In this document: positions 35,282-44,034 of the stretch, piece after piece
How the letters are laid out: the number at the start of each line of letters is the position of its first letter
How positions within the stretch are numbered: the first letter of the stretch is position 1
Assembly (NCBI GenBank): GCA_944381325.1
Contig: CALWKS010000003.1
Span: 1 to 64,000, forward strand
Length of the DNA: 64,000 nt
Direction: 5' to 3'
DNA from: an uncultured Christensenellaceae bacterium
GTDB taxonomy: Bacteria; Bacillota; Clostridia; Christensenellales; UBA3700
Notes under the pieces: generated by a model
Seen by the model: only the letters and a program-made list of their open reading frames with translations
Databases searched by the model: none
Told to the model about the DNA's origin: nothing
Program-made: the position numbers and the translations under genes

Positions 35282-35890
35282 TCAGAATCTGCCCTTGCCT
35301 GCGCCGTCTTTGACGACCTGGCGTGCTCTGCCGACTACGAGAGAGTCCTTGGGAGTGCTTTCTGTAATCGTCGTACCAGCGGCGATATAGCTGCCGTCTG
35401 CAATATCCACAGGTGCTATCACGTTGCAGTTGCTGCCGATGAAACAATTGTCTCCCACTGTGGTATGATGCTTTTTCTTTCCGTCGTAATTGACGAACAC
35501 AACGCCGCAACCGACGTTGCACTTCTTGCCGAGTTCACAGTCTCCGACATAAGTCAGATGAGCGACTTTCGTGCCGTCGCCTATCGTTGCGTTCTTTACT
35601 TCCACGAAGTCTCCCACACGACATTCCTTGCCGATATTCGCGCCCTTTCTGAGATAAGCGAAAGGTCCTACCGTTGTGCCGTCTTCAATGACCGCGCCTT
35701 CCATTACGCTGGCGGTGATCTTTACGTTTCCGCCGATTTTGCAGCTGTCGATTATGCAATTTGGCATAATCACTGTGTTCTCCCCGATGACGGTATCTCC
35801 CAGAATTGTATTGTTGGGATAGATAACGGCGCTTTCCGCTATCTTTGCATCGGGAGAAATGTAAGTTGTCTTTTCGTCAATAAGTTTCAT
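35282..35890 (-). CDS. Stand-alone GlmU-type acetyltransferase domain (hexapeptide repeat)
   Basis: 202 residues, a left-handed beta helix of hexapeptide repeats. It aligns with the C-terminal half of GlmU: GPFAYLRKGANIG, VGDFVEVKNATIGDGTKVAHLTYVGD with the catalytic His111, NYDGKKKHHTTVGD, FIGSNCNVIAPV and IAAGTTIT. It should transfer acetyl from acetyl-CoA to glucosamine-1-phosphate. The N-terminal pyrophosphorylase domain is absent and is not encoded next to it. A separate UDP-GlcNAc pyrophosphorylase elsewhere in the genome would be required. GGAGGG precedes the ATG. Confidence 0.85.
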   Translation of the reverse strand: MKLIDEKTTYISPDAKIAESAVIYPNNTILGDTVIGENTVIMPNCIIDSCKIGGNVKITASVMEGAVIEDGTTVGPFAYLRKGANIGKECRVGDFVEVKNATIGDGTKVAHLTYVGDCELGKKCNVGCGVVFVNYDGKKKHHTTVGDNCFIGSNCNVIAPVDIADGSYIAAGTTITESTPKDSLVVGRARQVVKDGAGKGRF

Positions 35891-35901
35891 TTTTCCCTCC
35901 G

Positions 35902-36063
35902 AAAACGGCTTTCTTTATCATTTTATGCCGTTTTACACGTGATGTTTCTTTTATTTACAGTTTTGCGTTCTTTGATACCTCGGCACGTACAAACTCAGCA
36001 AAACGGTAAAAATAAAAGATCAGTTTACCCTTTGACTATAGCACGGCAGGACATATCCTGCAA
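35902..36063 (-). promoter_or_regulatory. Promoter and long structured leader of the glmU-like/glmM operon
   Basis: TTGCAG (36063-36058), 17-bp spacer, TATAGT (36040-36035). The leader would be about 140 nt. It can form GTTTTGC/GCAAAAC in its middle and an 8-bp hairpin AAAACGGC/GCCGTTTT (35934-35927 with 35909-35902) directly before the ribosome site. It does not match the glmS ribozyme or any riboswitch class I recognise. Confidence 0.55.
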
Positions 36064-36114
36064 CAAATCAGTGTGAAAAATAAGTTTGCAAACGTTTAAA
36101 AAACAATCATATAT

Positions 36115-36148
36115 TTTTAAAGCGAGGCTAAACTGCCCCGCTTTAAAA
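36115..36148. terminator. Probable terminator between the ectodomain-protein gene and the glmM operon
   Basis: A hairpin TTTTAAAGC/GCTTTAAAA with further GG/CC pairs and a small loop lies about 65 bp after the stop at 36212. The T run is weak. The rest of 35891-36211 holds the leader described above and no gene. Confidence 0.55.
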
Positions 36149-36211
36149 CACGATTTTATATCCGTTTATCATTGCCGATAAAAATCAGTAAATCATTTGA
36201 TTTTCAATCTG

Positions 36212-37918
36212 TCAACTATCTGAATCAGCAGAGTTTAACGCGCTTTCCCCGTTCTTTTTCCCCTTGTCAGTCTCGTCTTCAGAGTTATTTTCATGACACG
36301 TTTTTTTAACGTACAGAAGTTTTACAGCCACCGCTTCAATTACTGCCGCAAGCGCAAATAACACAGCCGTTATCGCGATCACAGCCCCTGCTCCGTCAGC
36401 CATCGCAACAGACAACAGCGGAACAACGAGCGCAAGCCCGAGCGCTACCGAGGACACAAATCCCGTGCCGGCTGCTCTTTGAGTGTTCTTCTTTCTTTCT
36501 TCAGGATCTTCTTCTGCAGAATTTCTTCTGCGCGCCCCGACACTTGCCACAGCTATTATCGACGCTATACCGGCAATACCGAGCAACGGAGTAACAATGC
36601 TCAAAATGATCAGCATTGTCATCATAAGGTAAGAATTGGGCACTTTTTCAGGAGTCTCGCTTTCACTTACGTTGAAAGAAAGTTCTCCGTCAGGGAGCGA
36701 ATCAAAGCTTAGCTTATATCCCGTTTCAGTCTTTTCAAATCCCTTTTCTTCAGCGCCGAGAATAAAGTAAGGCGTGTTCACCTCGATATCCAGCGTTCCG
36801 AAGTCAGCCCAGTCTTTTGCAGGAGAAAGCAGATAATTGTAATTGTATACGGGAGGATTGAAACTGCGGTCTATCGCAGGGAAAAGCGGCGCAGTCACCG
36901 TGTTGACCACCTTTGCCCCTGCAGGGATATTCAGATCATATTCATACCAGTACATTACGCAATCAGGTACAAAATACTGAGACAACGCAAACGGGTCGCG
37001 CGAGATCAAACCGTCGTTCTCTGACAAAAAGTCTACGATTATATTATACCAGTCGATCTTTGCGCTTTCGCGTTCGTCTTCAAAAGGATAACTTTCAGCC
37101 GCCGCTTCTTCAAGAGTGCGCGTGGTTATAGAAATCTCTTTTATATCGCAGCTGATTTCTTTTCCCTCATACTCGGCGCGGTAAGCGAAAGACGGCGCTT
37201 CTCCAGCATAGACAACGCAGAAACTGAAAGAGATGCTGTTTCTCACAGAATTGCCGTATTCGATATTATCGCCTTTATCTGAATAATAATTGAATCCGCC
37301 CAGAATTTTAACGTCATTTCTCTTATTCATTTCAAGACAAACAGTATAATTCTCATGAGACGCTCCGCTCGGCTTTACAGTGTATTCCGCAACCTTAACG
37401 TCGCCGTTGATCCAGCCTGAAGAAATTTTCTCGTCTCTCAGTCTCGCCGTCGCCTCTTCGGTAATAAATCCGTCGCTCCACCTGTTATTCGTGTAAGTGT
37501 ATCTGACTTTCTTATCAACGTCTTCTCCGTCGACGGTAACCGAATATTTCGACTTTAGATATTTCTCGCTTCCGAAATAATCAGGCACTGCACCGAAAGG
37601 AAACGCCAGCCTTACGTTCACGTCGTAATCGGCAGGGTTTTCAAACTCGTACGTCGCGCTCACTTTCGCGTCGTATTCTTCGATCTCGTCGGCGTCGTCC
37701 TCGCTGTAATATTCTTTGGGAAAATGCGGAATATCAAAGACAAGCTTTTCAGAATTCACCACTACGGGACAATCTTCCCCCAATATAAGCGCCCCCGAAG
37801 AACTTATTCCGTGCCAATGCATCTGCGCAGAATTGGCGGAAACAACCGGCGTAAAACTGACAACGGCAGTCAAAGCCGCGATAAGCAACGCAAGAACGAG
37901 AATTCTGCATTTTTTCAT
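36212..37918 (-). CDS. Membrane-anchored ectodomain protein A (uncharacterised)
   Basis: 568 residues: signal peptide (MKKCRILVLALLIAALTAVVSF), an extracellular part of about 410 residues that is beta-rich and acidic, then four hydrophobic segments near the C-terminus and a charged cytoplasmic tail. I do not recognise the family. The next gene upstream encodes a divergent paralogue: both share a VFDI...FP start, a DWYNIIV-x-FL block near residue 290, an NTPY segment near 375 and the same topology. GGAGG lies before the ATG. The pair is 52 bp apart and likely one operon. A sensor or wall-associated role is only a guess. Confidence 0.75.
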   Translation of the reverse strand: MKKCRILVLALLIAALTAVVSFTPVVSANSAQMHWHGISSSGALILGEDCPVVVNSEKLVFDIPHFPKEYYSEDDADEIEEYDAKVSATYEFENPADYDVNVRLAFPFGAVPDYFGSEKYLKSKYSVTVDGEDVDKKVRYTYTNNRWSDGFITEEATARLRDEKISSGWINGDVKVAEYTVKPSGASHENYTVCLEMNKRNDVKILGGFNYYSDKGDNIEYGNSVRNSISFSFCVVYAGEAPSFAYRAEYEGKEISCDIKEISITTRTLEEAAAESYPFEDERESAKIDWYNIIVDFLSENDGLISRDPFALSQYFVPDCVMYWYEYDLNIPAGAKVVNTVTAPLFPAIDRSFNPPVYNYNYLLSPAKDWADFGTLDIEVNTPYFILGAEEKGFEKTETGYKLSFDSLPDGELSFNVSESETPEKVPNSYLMMTMLIILSIVTPLLGIAGIASIIAVASVGARRRNSAEEDPEERKKNTQRAAGTGFVSSVALGLALVVPLLSVAMADGAGAVIAITAVLFALAAVIEAVAVKLLYVKKTCHENNSEDETDKGKKNGESALNSADSDS

Positions 37919-37970
37919 AACCCTGTCCTCCTTTATCGTCTTATTCGTTCTTATAAATTTTTTTATCGTC

Positions 37971-39602
37971 TCAGACGTTATTCTCGCCAGAAGTTTTGTT
38001 TTCAGCCGCTTTCATCTTTACGAAAGAAAAACAAGCTATGACGGTTACAGCTGCCGAAATCAGTGCCGACACTGTAAGAACCGTTACTTTGACGGCATAC
38101 TCCGCGTAATATAAAGACGAATAATACATCGCCGCCAAAAACGCTGCCGCTGCCGTCAGCAGACAGATGACAACCGTAAATATTGCCCTGGCTGTCTCTC
38201 TTGAAAAAGTTTTCCCTCTTGCGCCTTCTTTTCTCTTTCTGATCAGATACACGCAGGCAAAAGCAACTACTGTCAAGGCTTCAGAAGCCCATATGACGTG
38301 CATGGATATGAACGTTATCTCTTCAATGTTCGGACGCGCATTTCCGTAAAAAACCCTTGCGGGATTCTCATCTTCGGACAAAGAGAATTTAAAAGCGGAA
38401 TTGTTCTCTTGTGCGGCATATCCGTACTCTGTTTTCTTATATATCGGATTGCCAGACAGATAATACGGAGTATTTATCTCAACATCTATCCGGTATTCTC
38501 CCGATTCTTCTGCCGCGACGTTGTCGTTGTATGTATAACGTAATACCGCAGGCCGGTAGTTCTCGTCTATATCGGGAAAGATCGGAGAAATCTGAACGCA
38601 CTCTGTTTCCTTCCCCGCTTTGGCTATAAAATCATATTCTTTTATCAGCGCTATGCAACTGAGTGAAAATTCAGCGGCATTTGTGAAAGGATTGAGTTTT
38701 TCGTCTCCGCTGTTATCTCCGAGAAATCCTACGATAATATTGTACCAGTCTGTGCGGACAACTTCTGAATCGCCGAGCTGACACGTCCTGTCAGCATAAT
38801 CGGAAAGAGTCGTTACTATCCTGTCCGTTTCTTTGATGTAGCAACTCACCGCGGATCCGTCCTTTTCGACATTTATATCTATTCCTGCACCGGACTGAGA
38901 ACCCACGCTGAAAAACCTTATCTCGTCTCCGTTGCGCGCGGGTATGCGGTAAGCGACAAGATTTCCGCTGTCGATAAACTTTTCACCGTCTGCGAAAAAT
39001 CTTTCTTCTTCACCTATTGCCGCTCTCACTATGACTTCATAACCGTCTTCAGGTCCGTTTTCAACCGTGACTGCATATTCGGTAACGTATGCATTCTCTT
39101 CACCGAAAATATAGCTGCTTCTTTCGTCTTTAAGAGAAGAAACTTTTTTCTTTGCGCATCTGTCCTCCTCTTCGAAGACATTGCAGTAAACGTAACGGTT
39201 TATGCCCTCGCAAACCTCTCCGTTCATCTTGAGAACGTATCTGTCGTTAAATCGGCTGAACTTTCCTCCAAGTCTTCCGCAAAGCATTGCCATTCTCAGG
39301 TTTATATCTTTATCCGTATCGTTTTTATATAGCGAGGTCGACGTAACGCATTGACAGTAGTCATCAACGTTTTCACCGTTATACTGACTGTAAGATGTCG
39401 GAAAACCGTCTATATCGAATACGACCTTGCGACAAACGAGCGTAATGCCCGTATCGTCATTCTGACTGATCAGTCCGTTGATTTCTCTTCCTCTTTCAGT
39501 ATATTCAGGCTGAGGCTCAGTCGCAAATGCGGCGCTTACTGAAAAAGCCGCAACAGCAATAACAAGAAGAACGACTGAAACCGATACGATAAATCTTCTC
39601 AT
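37971..39602 (-). CDS. Membrane-anchored ectodomain protein B (paralogue of A)
   Basis: 543 residues: signal peptide (MRRFIVSVSVVLLVIAVAAF), extracellular region, then three to four hydrophobic segments at the C-terminus. It shares short blocks with protein A: VVFDIDGFPTSY, DWYNIIVGFLGDN, EINTPYYLSG and a final hydrophobic cluster; overall similarity is low. It has several extra cysteines in the ectodomain that A lacks. The ATG at 39602 follows GAGAGGG; a GTG two codons earlier is possible but worse placed. Function unknown. Confidence 0.75.
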   Translation of the reverse strand: MRRFIVSVSVVLLVIAVAAFSVSAAFATEPQPEYTERGREINGLISQNDDTGITLVCRKVVFDIDGFPTSYSQYNGENVDDYCQCVTSTSLYKNDTDKDINLRMAMLCGRLGGKFSRFNDRYVLKMNGEVCEGINRYVYCNVFEEEDRCAKKKVSSLKDERSSYIFGEENAYVTEYAVTVENGPEDGYEVIVRAAIGEEERFFADGEKFIDSGNLVAYRIPARNGDEIRFFSVGSQSGAGIDINVEKDGSAVSCYIKETDRIVTTLSDYADRTCQLGDSEVVRTDWYNIIVGFLGDNSGDEKLNPFTNAAEFSLSCIALIKEYDFIAKAGKETECVQISPIFPDIDENYRPAVLRYTYNDNVAAEESGEYRIDVEINTPYYLSGNPIYKKTEYGYAAQENNSAFKFSLSEDENPARVFYGNARPNIEEITFISMHVIWASEALTVVAFACVYLIRKRKEGARGKTFSRETARAIFTVVICLLTAAAAFLAAMYYSSLYYAEYAVKVTVLTVSALISAAVTVIACFSFVKMKAAENKTSGENNV

Positions 39603-39721
39603 ACGCACCCTCTCTGCCTAATATACTACGCAAAATCGATTTTTTTCGGAATTTTACTCAATTGTTGATTAAATTATAACATAAAGTCGTTTTTTATTCA
39701 ATCCCCCGCATTTTTCATCTG

Positions 39722-39750
39722 TTGCAATTTGTCTAAAAGCGCGGTATAAT
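39722..39750 (+). promoter_or_regulatory. Promoter of the flavin reductase gene
   Basis: TTGCAA (39722-39727), 17-bp spacer, TATAAT (39745-39750). The start near 39757 leaves only the GGAGG ribosome site and a short leader before the ATG. Confidence 0.85.
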
Positions 39751-39770
39751 TGCTCTCGGAGGTAAAAAAC

Positions 39771-40262
39771 ATGATCAATGAAGATATAACCAAAGACGAC
39801 GTATTCTCTCTCATCGGCGAAAGATGGATGCTTGTTGCGGCTTGCGACGAAAGCGGAAAAACCAACGCAATGACTGCTTCATGGGGCGGAATGGGAGTGC
39901 TGTGGGGCAAAAAAGTAGTATTCGTATTCATACGTCCTCAGAGATATACAAAAAAATTCGTGGATTCGGCTGAAAAGTTTTCTCTCTCTTTCTTTGACGA
40001 ATCTTACAAGAAGATGCTGGGATACATGGGCAAAGTATCGGGAAAAGACGAGGATAAAATAGCAAAGAGCGGACTTACTCTAGATATCAAGGACGGCGCG
40101 CCCGTATTCAAAGAATCTTCCATTACGCTTATTTGCAGAAAGCTGTACCGTCAGACGCTGAAAGAAGACTGCTTTATCGATAAAAGCAATATAGAAAAGT
40201 GGTATCCTCAGAAAGACTATCACGACGTTTACGTCGCGGAAATAGTTGAAGAAATTCGCTGA
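39771..40262 (+). CDS. Flavin reductase-like FMN-binding protein
   Basis: 163 residues of the flavin-reductase/FMN-binding split-barrel family: MLVAACDESGKTNAMTASWGGMGVLWGKKVVFVFIRPQRYT, the usual FMN-binding stretch. Such small proteins in anaerobes reduce flavins or act in oxygen and radical defence. ATG 39771 has GGAGG at 8 nt; an in-frame ATG at 39750 would fall within the -10 box. Single-gene unit between its promoter and a shared terminator. Confidence 0.85.
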   Translation: MINEDITKDDVFSLIGERWMLVAACDESGKTNAMTASWGGMGVLWGKKVVFVFIRPQRYTKKFVDSAEKFSLSFFDESYKKMLGYMGKVSGKDEDKIAKSGLTLDIKDGAPVFKESSITLICRKLYRQTLKEDCFIDKSNIEKWYPQKDYHDVYVAEIVEEIR

Positions 40263-40286
40263 AAATATTTAAATTCATAAAAACAA

Positions 40287-40315
40287 AAAACGACGGAAAT
40301 TCCGTCGTTTTTCTT
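40287..40315. terminator. Bidirectional terminator, flavin reductase / aroG
   Basis: Stem AACGACGGA/TCCGTCGTT with a 3-nt loop, A residues on the left and T residues on the right, placed between two convergent genes. Confidence 0.88.
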
Positions 40316-40342
40316 TATCTTTTTTAATTCAACCGTGTTCCC

Positions 40343-41371
40343 TCACATCTTGTCCGCAACGCTGAGAAGAAGGTCTCTCGTCTTTTCCCAGCCGAGGCAG
40401 GGGTCAGTGATCGACTTGCCGTATTCGTCTCCCCCGGGCTGCTGAGCGCCGTCCTGTATGTAGCTTTCGATAAGGAAGCCTTTTACCAGTGAACGTATCT
40501 TTTCGCAGTGTCTTATATTGTCCACGACTTCTTTGACTATTCTTATCTGCTCGAGATAATTCTTTCCGCTGTTTGAGTGGTTGGTATCCACGATGACCGC
40601 GGGATTTTTGAGATTCTGTGCAAGATACATATCGTGGAAACGGATAAGATCTTCATAGTGGTAATTGGGGATATTGTTGCCGTAAACGTCAACGCTTCCG
40701 CGAAGTATCGCATGAGCATAAGGATTGCCCTCTGTCCTTACCTGACAGGTGCGGTATTTGAATTCGTTGGGGATCTGCGCCGCGTATATCGAATTGAGCG
40801 TTACGGGCATGCTTCCGTTCATCGGATTTTTTACCCCTACGGGAATGTCAACGCCGCTGGCTACGAGTCTGTGCTGCTGATTTTCTGAAGAACGCGCGCC
40901 GACAGCTACGTATGTCAGAAGGTCGTCGAGATATACGTGATTTTCAGGATAAAGCATCTCGTCCGCCGCAGAAAGTCCGCTCTCGGAAATTGCTCTCAGA
41001 TGCATCTTTCTCAGCGCGATGATGCCTGCCTGTATGTCTGTTTCGTTCCTGTGCGGATCGGGATTGTGCATTATGCCCTTATACCCCTCGCCTTTAGTGC
41101 GCGGCTTGTTGGTGTATATTCTGGGCACGATAAAGATCTTTTCCTTTATCTCGTCAGACAGTTTAGCAAGGCGTGAAACATAATCGCATACCGCCGTTTC
41201 ATTGTCGGCAGAACAAGGTCCGACGACCACGAGCAGACGCTTGTCTCTTCCTGCGATAATATCCATGACCGTCTTATCGCGCGCCTCTTTTATCGCGGTC
41301 ATCTCAGCGCTTACGGGCACTAAAGCTTTGAGTTCTTCTGAACTCATAATGGTCTTTATCTTCTTGAACAT
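40343..41371 (-). CDS. 3-deoxy-7-phosphoheptulonate (DAHP) synthase, class I
   Basis: 342 residues, AroG/F/H type. First step of the shikimate pathway: phosphoenolpyruvate plus erythrose-4-phosphate. VVVGPCSADN near residue 50, PRIYTNKPRTKGEGYKGIMHNPDP, YAVGARSSENQQHR-like segment and VDTNHSNSGK with the metal-binding His are all present. The ATG shares its A with the copA stop (TGATG), and its ribosome site (GAGGTGG) lies inside copA, so the two are coupled. Which amino acid inhibits it is not readable. Confidence 0.93.
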   Translation of the reverse strand: MFKKIKTIMSSEELKALVPVSAEMTAIKEARDKTVMDIIAGRDKRLLVVVGPCSADNETAVCDYVSRLAKLSDEIKEKIFIVPRIYTNKPRTKGEGYKGIMHNPDPHRNETDIQAGIIALRKMHLRAISESGLSAADEMLYPENHVYLDDLLTYVAVGARSSENQQHRLVASGVDIPVGVKNPMNGSMPVTLNSIYAAQIPNEFKYRTCQVRTEGNPYAHAILRGSVDVYGNNIPNYHYEDLIRFHDMYLAQNLKNPAVIVDTNHSNSGKNYLEQIRIVKEVVDNIRHCEKIRSLVKGFLIESYIQDGAQQPGGDEYGKSITDPCLGWEKTRDLLLSVADKM

Positions 41372-43881
41372 CAGTCTACCACCTCGTAATCCTGAGCCTT
41401 TATTGCGTCCTTTATCGCCTGAAGGCTTACTTTGCTTTCGTCGTATTCAACGTTTACGCTGCCGTTTGCGACGCTTGCCTGACAGCTCTTTACACCGTCA
41501 AGAGCAAGCACTGCTTTATTCACTCTCGCTTCGCAGTGAGCACACATCATTCCGTTTACTTTGATCTCGCTTTTCATAACGTTATCCTTCTTAAGCGGAC
41601 AGCCTGCCGTGCAGACCTCGCTTTGTTGTTCTTTTTCGTCTATTATCACACATTTCTGTGCGTTTTTCAAGCGTTTGGGTTTAAAATAAGTCAGTCTCAG
41701 CGCATTGAGCACCACGCATACAGAAGAACAGCTCATCGCAAGTCCCGCGATCATAGGACTGAGCAACACTCCGCCGAGCGCATATACCACGCCGCAGGCA
41801 AAAGGTATGCCCAGAACGTTGTATATAAACGCCCAGAAAAGGTTTTCTTTCACGTTTCTCAGCGTTGCTCTGCCCAGCTCTATAGCGTCTGCGACTGCGC
41901 GGACGTCTCCGCCCACAAGCACCACGTCTGCGCTTTCTATCGCAACGTCGCTTCCCTCGCCTACGGCTATGCCCACCTGCGCTTCCGTCAGTGCGGGAGC
42001 GTCGTTTATTCCGTCCCCGACCATCGCAACGTATGCGCCGCTTTCTTTGAGCTGTTTTATCTTGTCCGCCTTTCCTTCAGGAAGAACCTCGCTCACGACC
42101 TCGTCTATGCCAACCTGCTTTGCGATATAAGCCGCGGCTTTCGCGTTGTCGCCCGTCAGCATGACCGTCTTTACGCCCAGCTTCTTAAGCGCTTCGACCG
42201 CCTCAGCCGCATTCTGCTTCACGCCGTCAGCAAGCGCGATGCAACCGAGAGCTTTGCCGCCTTCAGCAACCGCGATAACGCTGCTTCCGCTGTCGTAACA
42301 TTCGTCAAGATATTTCTGAATAGGCGTTATATCCACGCCGTTTTGTGTAAGAAGCGCGCTCTTGCCGCAAAGCACCTTCTTTCCTTCAACCGTTGCAGAA
42401 AGGCCGAAACCGCTCAGATTCTCGACTCCTTCAGCCGCCGTAACCGCAACGCCTTTTTCTTTTGCGTGATCCGTCACTGCTTTTGCAAGCGGATGCGCGC
42501 TCGAACTCTCCAGCGAAGCGCATAGGGCAAGAAGTCCGTTCTCGTCGCCGTCGACAGCGTAAACTCTGACCACACGAGGAACGCCTTCGGTAATAGTGCC
42601 CGTCTTGTCGAACACGACTGTGTTTACGTGCGCGGTCTGTTCAAGAGCTTCTGCATTCTTGAACAGCACTCCCATCTTAGCCCCGTTGCCGCTGCCCGTG
42701 ATTATCGCCGTCGGAGTTGCGAGTCCGAGAGCACAAGGGCAGGCTATCGTAAGTACGGATACGAATATTTTAATGACAAAAGCTGAATCCTTGCCGACAA
42801 TCGCCCAGATAACGCTTGCAATGACGGCGATAGCCATAACTGCGGGTACAAACACTTTTGAAACCTTATCTGCAAGTTTTGCGATAGGCGCGCGCGAATT
42901 CTGCGCGTTTTCCACAAGCGTGATTATCTTTGACAGCATTGTATCCGCGCCTACTCCCGTAGCCTTGAATTCTACAACGCCGTTGCCGTTTATAGTGCCG
43001 CCAATAACGTTGTCCCCGACTGTTTTGTCTACAGGCAGGCTCTCTCCCGTAATCATGCTCTCCTGTATAGCCGACGAGCCTTTTATTATTATGCCGTCGC
43101 AACAGAAGCTCTCCCCTGCCGCAACGCGTACCACGTCGCCTGCTACAACCTCGGACGACGACACCTGCACGAATGCGCCGTCTCTCAGCACGGTAGCGTA
43201 ATCGGGTGCAAGCCTCGTCAGTTCTTCTATCGCCTTCCCCGTCTTTTTGAGCGCGCGGTTTTCAAGATATTTGCCCAGAGAGATAAGTGCGAGGATCACA
43301 GCTGCTGATTCGAAATAAAGCTGATGCGCCGCATGTGCGTCTCCGCCGCAGATAAGCACAAACCCGTATACGCTGTAAACAAATGCCGCCGTTGTGCTCA
43401 CCGCGACAAGGGAATCCATATTGGGGTCGAGCCTGAAAAGATTGCGGTAACCTCTGAAATATATCTTGTAGCTGAGCGCCATAACCGGCACGCACAATAT
43501 TATCTGAACAAGCGAGTATACGAATGGATTGCCCTCGGGCGATATAGCCGAAGGATAAGGCACTCCCAGCATGGGAAGCATAGACCATAAAAGCAACGCG
43601 GCGCCCAGCACTACTCTCAGCAAGGTGAAGACGAACTCTTTGTCTGCCTTTGGCTTCTCCTCCGTCTTTTTCTCAAAACGCGCTTTATATCCTGCCTTTG
43701 CAACTGCGGCGGCAAGATCGTCCTCCGTGAGTTTTTTATCGTCGTATTCCACGACGGCTTTACCGCTGGCAAAGTTTACGTCGGCGCGCTTGACCCCGTC
43801 AAGAGCAAGCAGTGCTTTCTTGCAGGTCCCGCTGCACACGACGCAACTCATGCCGTCAATATTGAATATAACGTTTTTCAT
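41371..43881 (-). CDS. copA: Copper-exporting P1B-type ATPase with N- and C-terminal HMA domains
   Basis: 836 residues. N-terminal HMA domain with MSCVVC (Cys13, Cys16); membrane segments; TGESLPVD; the copper-site CPC in TIACPCALGLATP; the phosphorylation motif DKTGTITEG; the HP motif in SSAHPLAKA; and GDGINDAPAL. After the last membrane segment comes a linker with CTAGCPLKK and then a complete second HMA domain of 68 residues (769-836) with GMMCAHC, like a fused CopZ chaperone. ATP-driven export of Cu(I) is the expected role. A -10/-35 pair lies upstream and aroG overlaps downstream. Confidence 0.92.
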   Translation of the reverse strand: MKNVIFNIDGMSCVVCSGTCKKALLALDGVKRADVNFASGKAVVEYDDKKLTEDDLAAAVAKAGYKARFEKKTEEKPKADKEFVFTLLRVVLGAALLLWSMLPMLGVPYPSAISPEGNPFVYSLVQIILCVPVMALSYKIYFRGYRNLFRLDPNMDSLVAVSTTAAFVYSVYGFVLICGGDAHAAHQLYFESAAVILALISLGKYLENRALKKTGKAIEELTRLAPDYATVLRDGAFVQVSSSEVVAGDVVRVAAGESFCCDGIIIKGSSAIQESMITGESLPVDKTVGDNVIGGTINGNGVVEFKATGVGADTMLSKIITLVENAQNSRAPIAKLADKVSKVFVPAVMAIAVIASVIWAIVGKDSAFVIKIFVSVLTIACPCALGLATPTAIITGSGNGAKMGVLFKNAEALEQTAHVNTVVFDKTGTITEGVPRVVRVYAVDGDENGLLALCASLESSSAHPLAKAVTDHAKEKGVAVTAAEGVENLSGFGLSATVEGKKVLCGKSALLTQNGVDITPIQKYLDECYDSGSSVIAVAEGGKALGCIALADGVKQNAAEAVEALKKLGVKTVMLTGDNAKAAAYIAKQVGIDEVVSEVLPEGKADKIKQLKESGAYVAMVGDGINDAPALTEAQVGIAVGEGSDVAIESADVVLVGGDVRAVADAIELGRATLRNVKENLFWAFIYNVLGIPFACGVVYALGGVLLSPMIAGLAMSCSSVCVVLNALRLTYFKPKRLKNAQKCVIIDEKEQQSEVCTAGCPLKKDNVMKSEIKVNGMMCAHCEARVNKAVLALDGVKSCQASVANGSVNVEYDESKVSLQAIKDAIKAQDYEVVD
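41374..41577 (-). other. Possible internal start yielding free CopZ-like chaperone
   Basis: Within copA, ATG 41577 in frame begins MKSEIKVNGMMCAHC, exactly where a free CopZ would start. AGAAGGA (41591-41585) stands 7 nt before it, a proper ribosome site. Translation from here would give a 68-residue metallochaperone in addition to the full ATPase. That both products are made is inference. Confidence 0.5.
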
Positions 43882-43927
43882 TTCTTTCTCCTTCTGTCGA
43901 GATATACAATGCCTTTATTTAAATAAC

Positions 43928-43955
43928 ATTATATACCATTCATGCGCAAAATCAA
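43928..43955 (-). promoter_or_regulatory. Promoter of copA-aroG
   Basis: TTGATT (43955-43950), 16-bp spacer, TATAAT (43933-43928). A 10-bp palindrome ATAACGTTAT (43955-43964) touches the -35 and could be an operator; it does not match CopY or CsoR sites that I know. Confidence 0.65.
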
Positions 43956-43981
43956 TAACGTTATCCTTTGCTTACTCAGCT

Positions 43982-44011
43982 AAAAAAGAAGGAGCGCTTT
44001 CACGCTCCTTC
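43982..44011 (-). terminator. Terminator of the 16.5-kb uronate operon
   Basis: On the minus strand stem GAAGGAGCG/CGCTCCTTC with a 6-nt loop is followed by TTCTTTTTTA-type T-rich sequence, 24 bp after the last gene. Confidence 0.85.
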
Positions 44012-44034
44012 ATAACGTTTAAAGACACGTTAAA

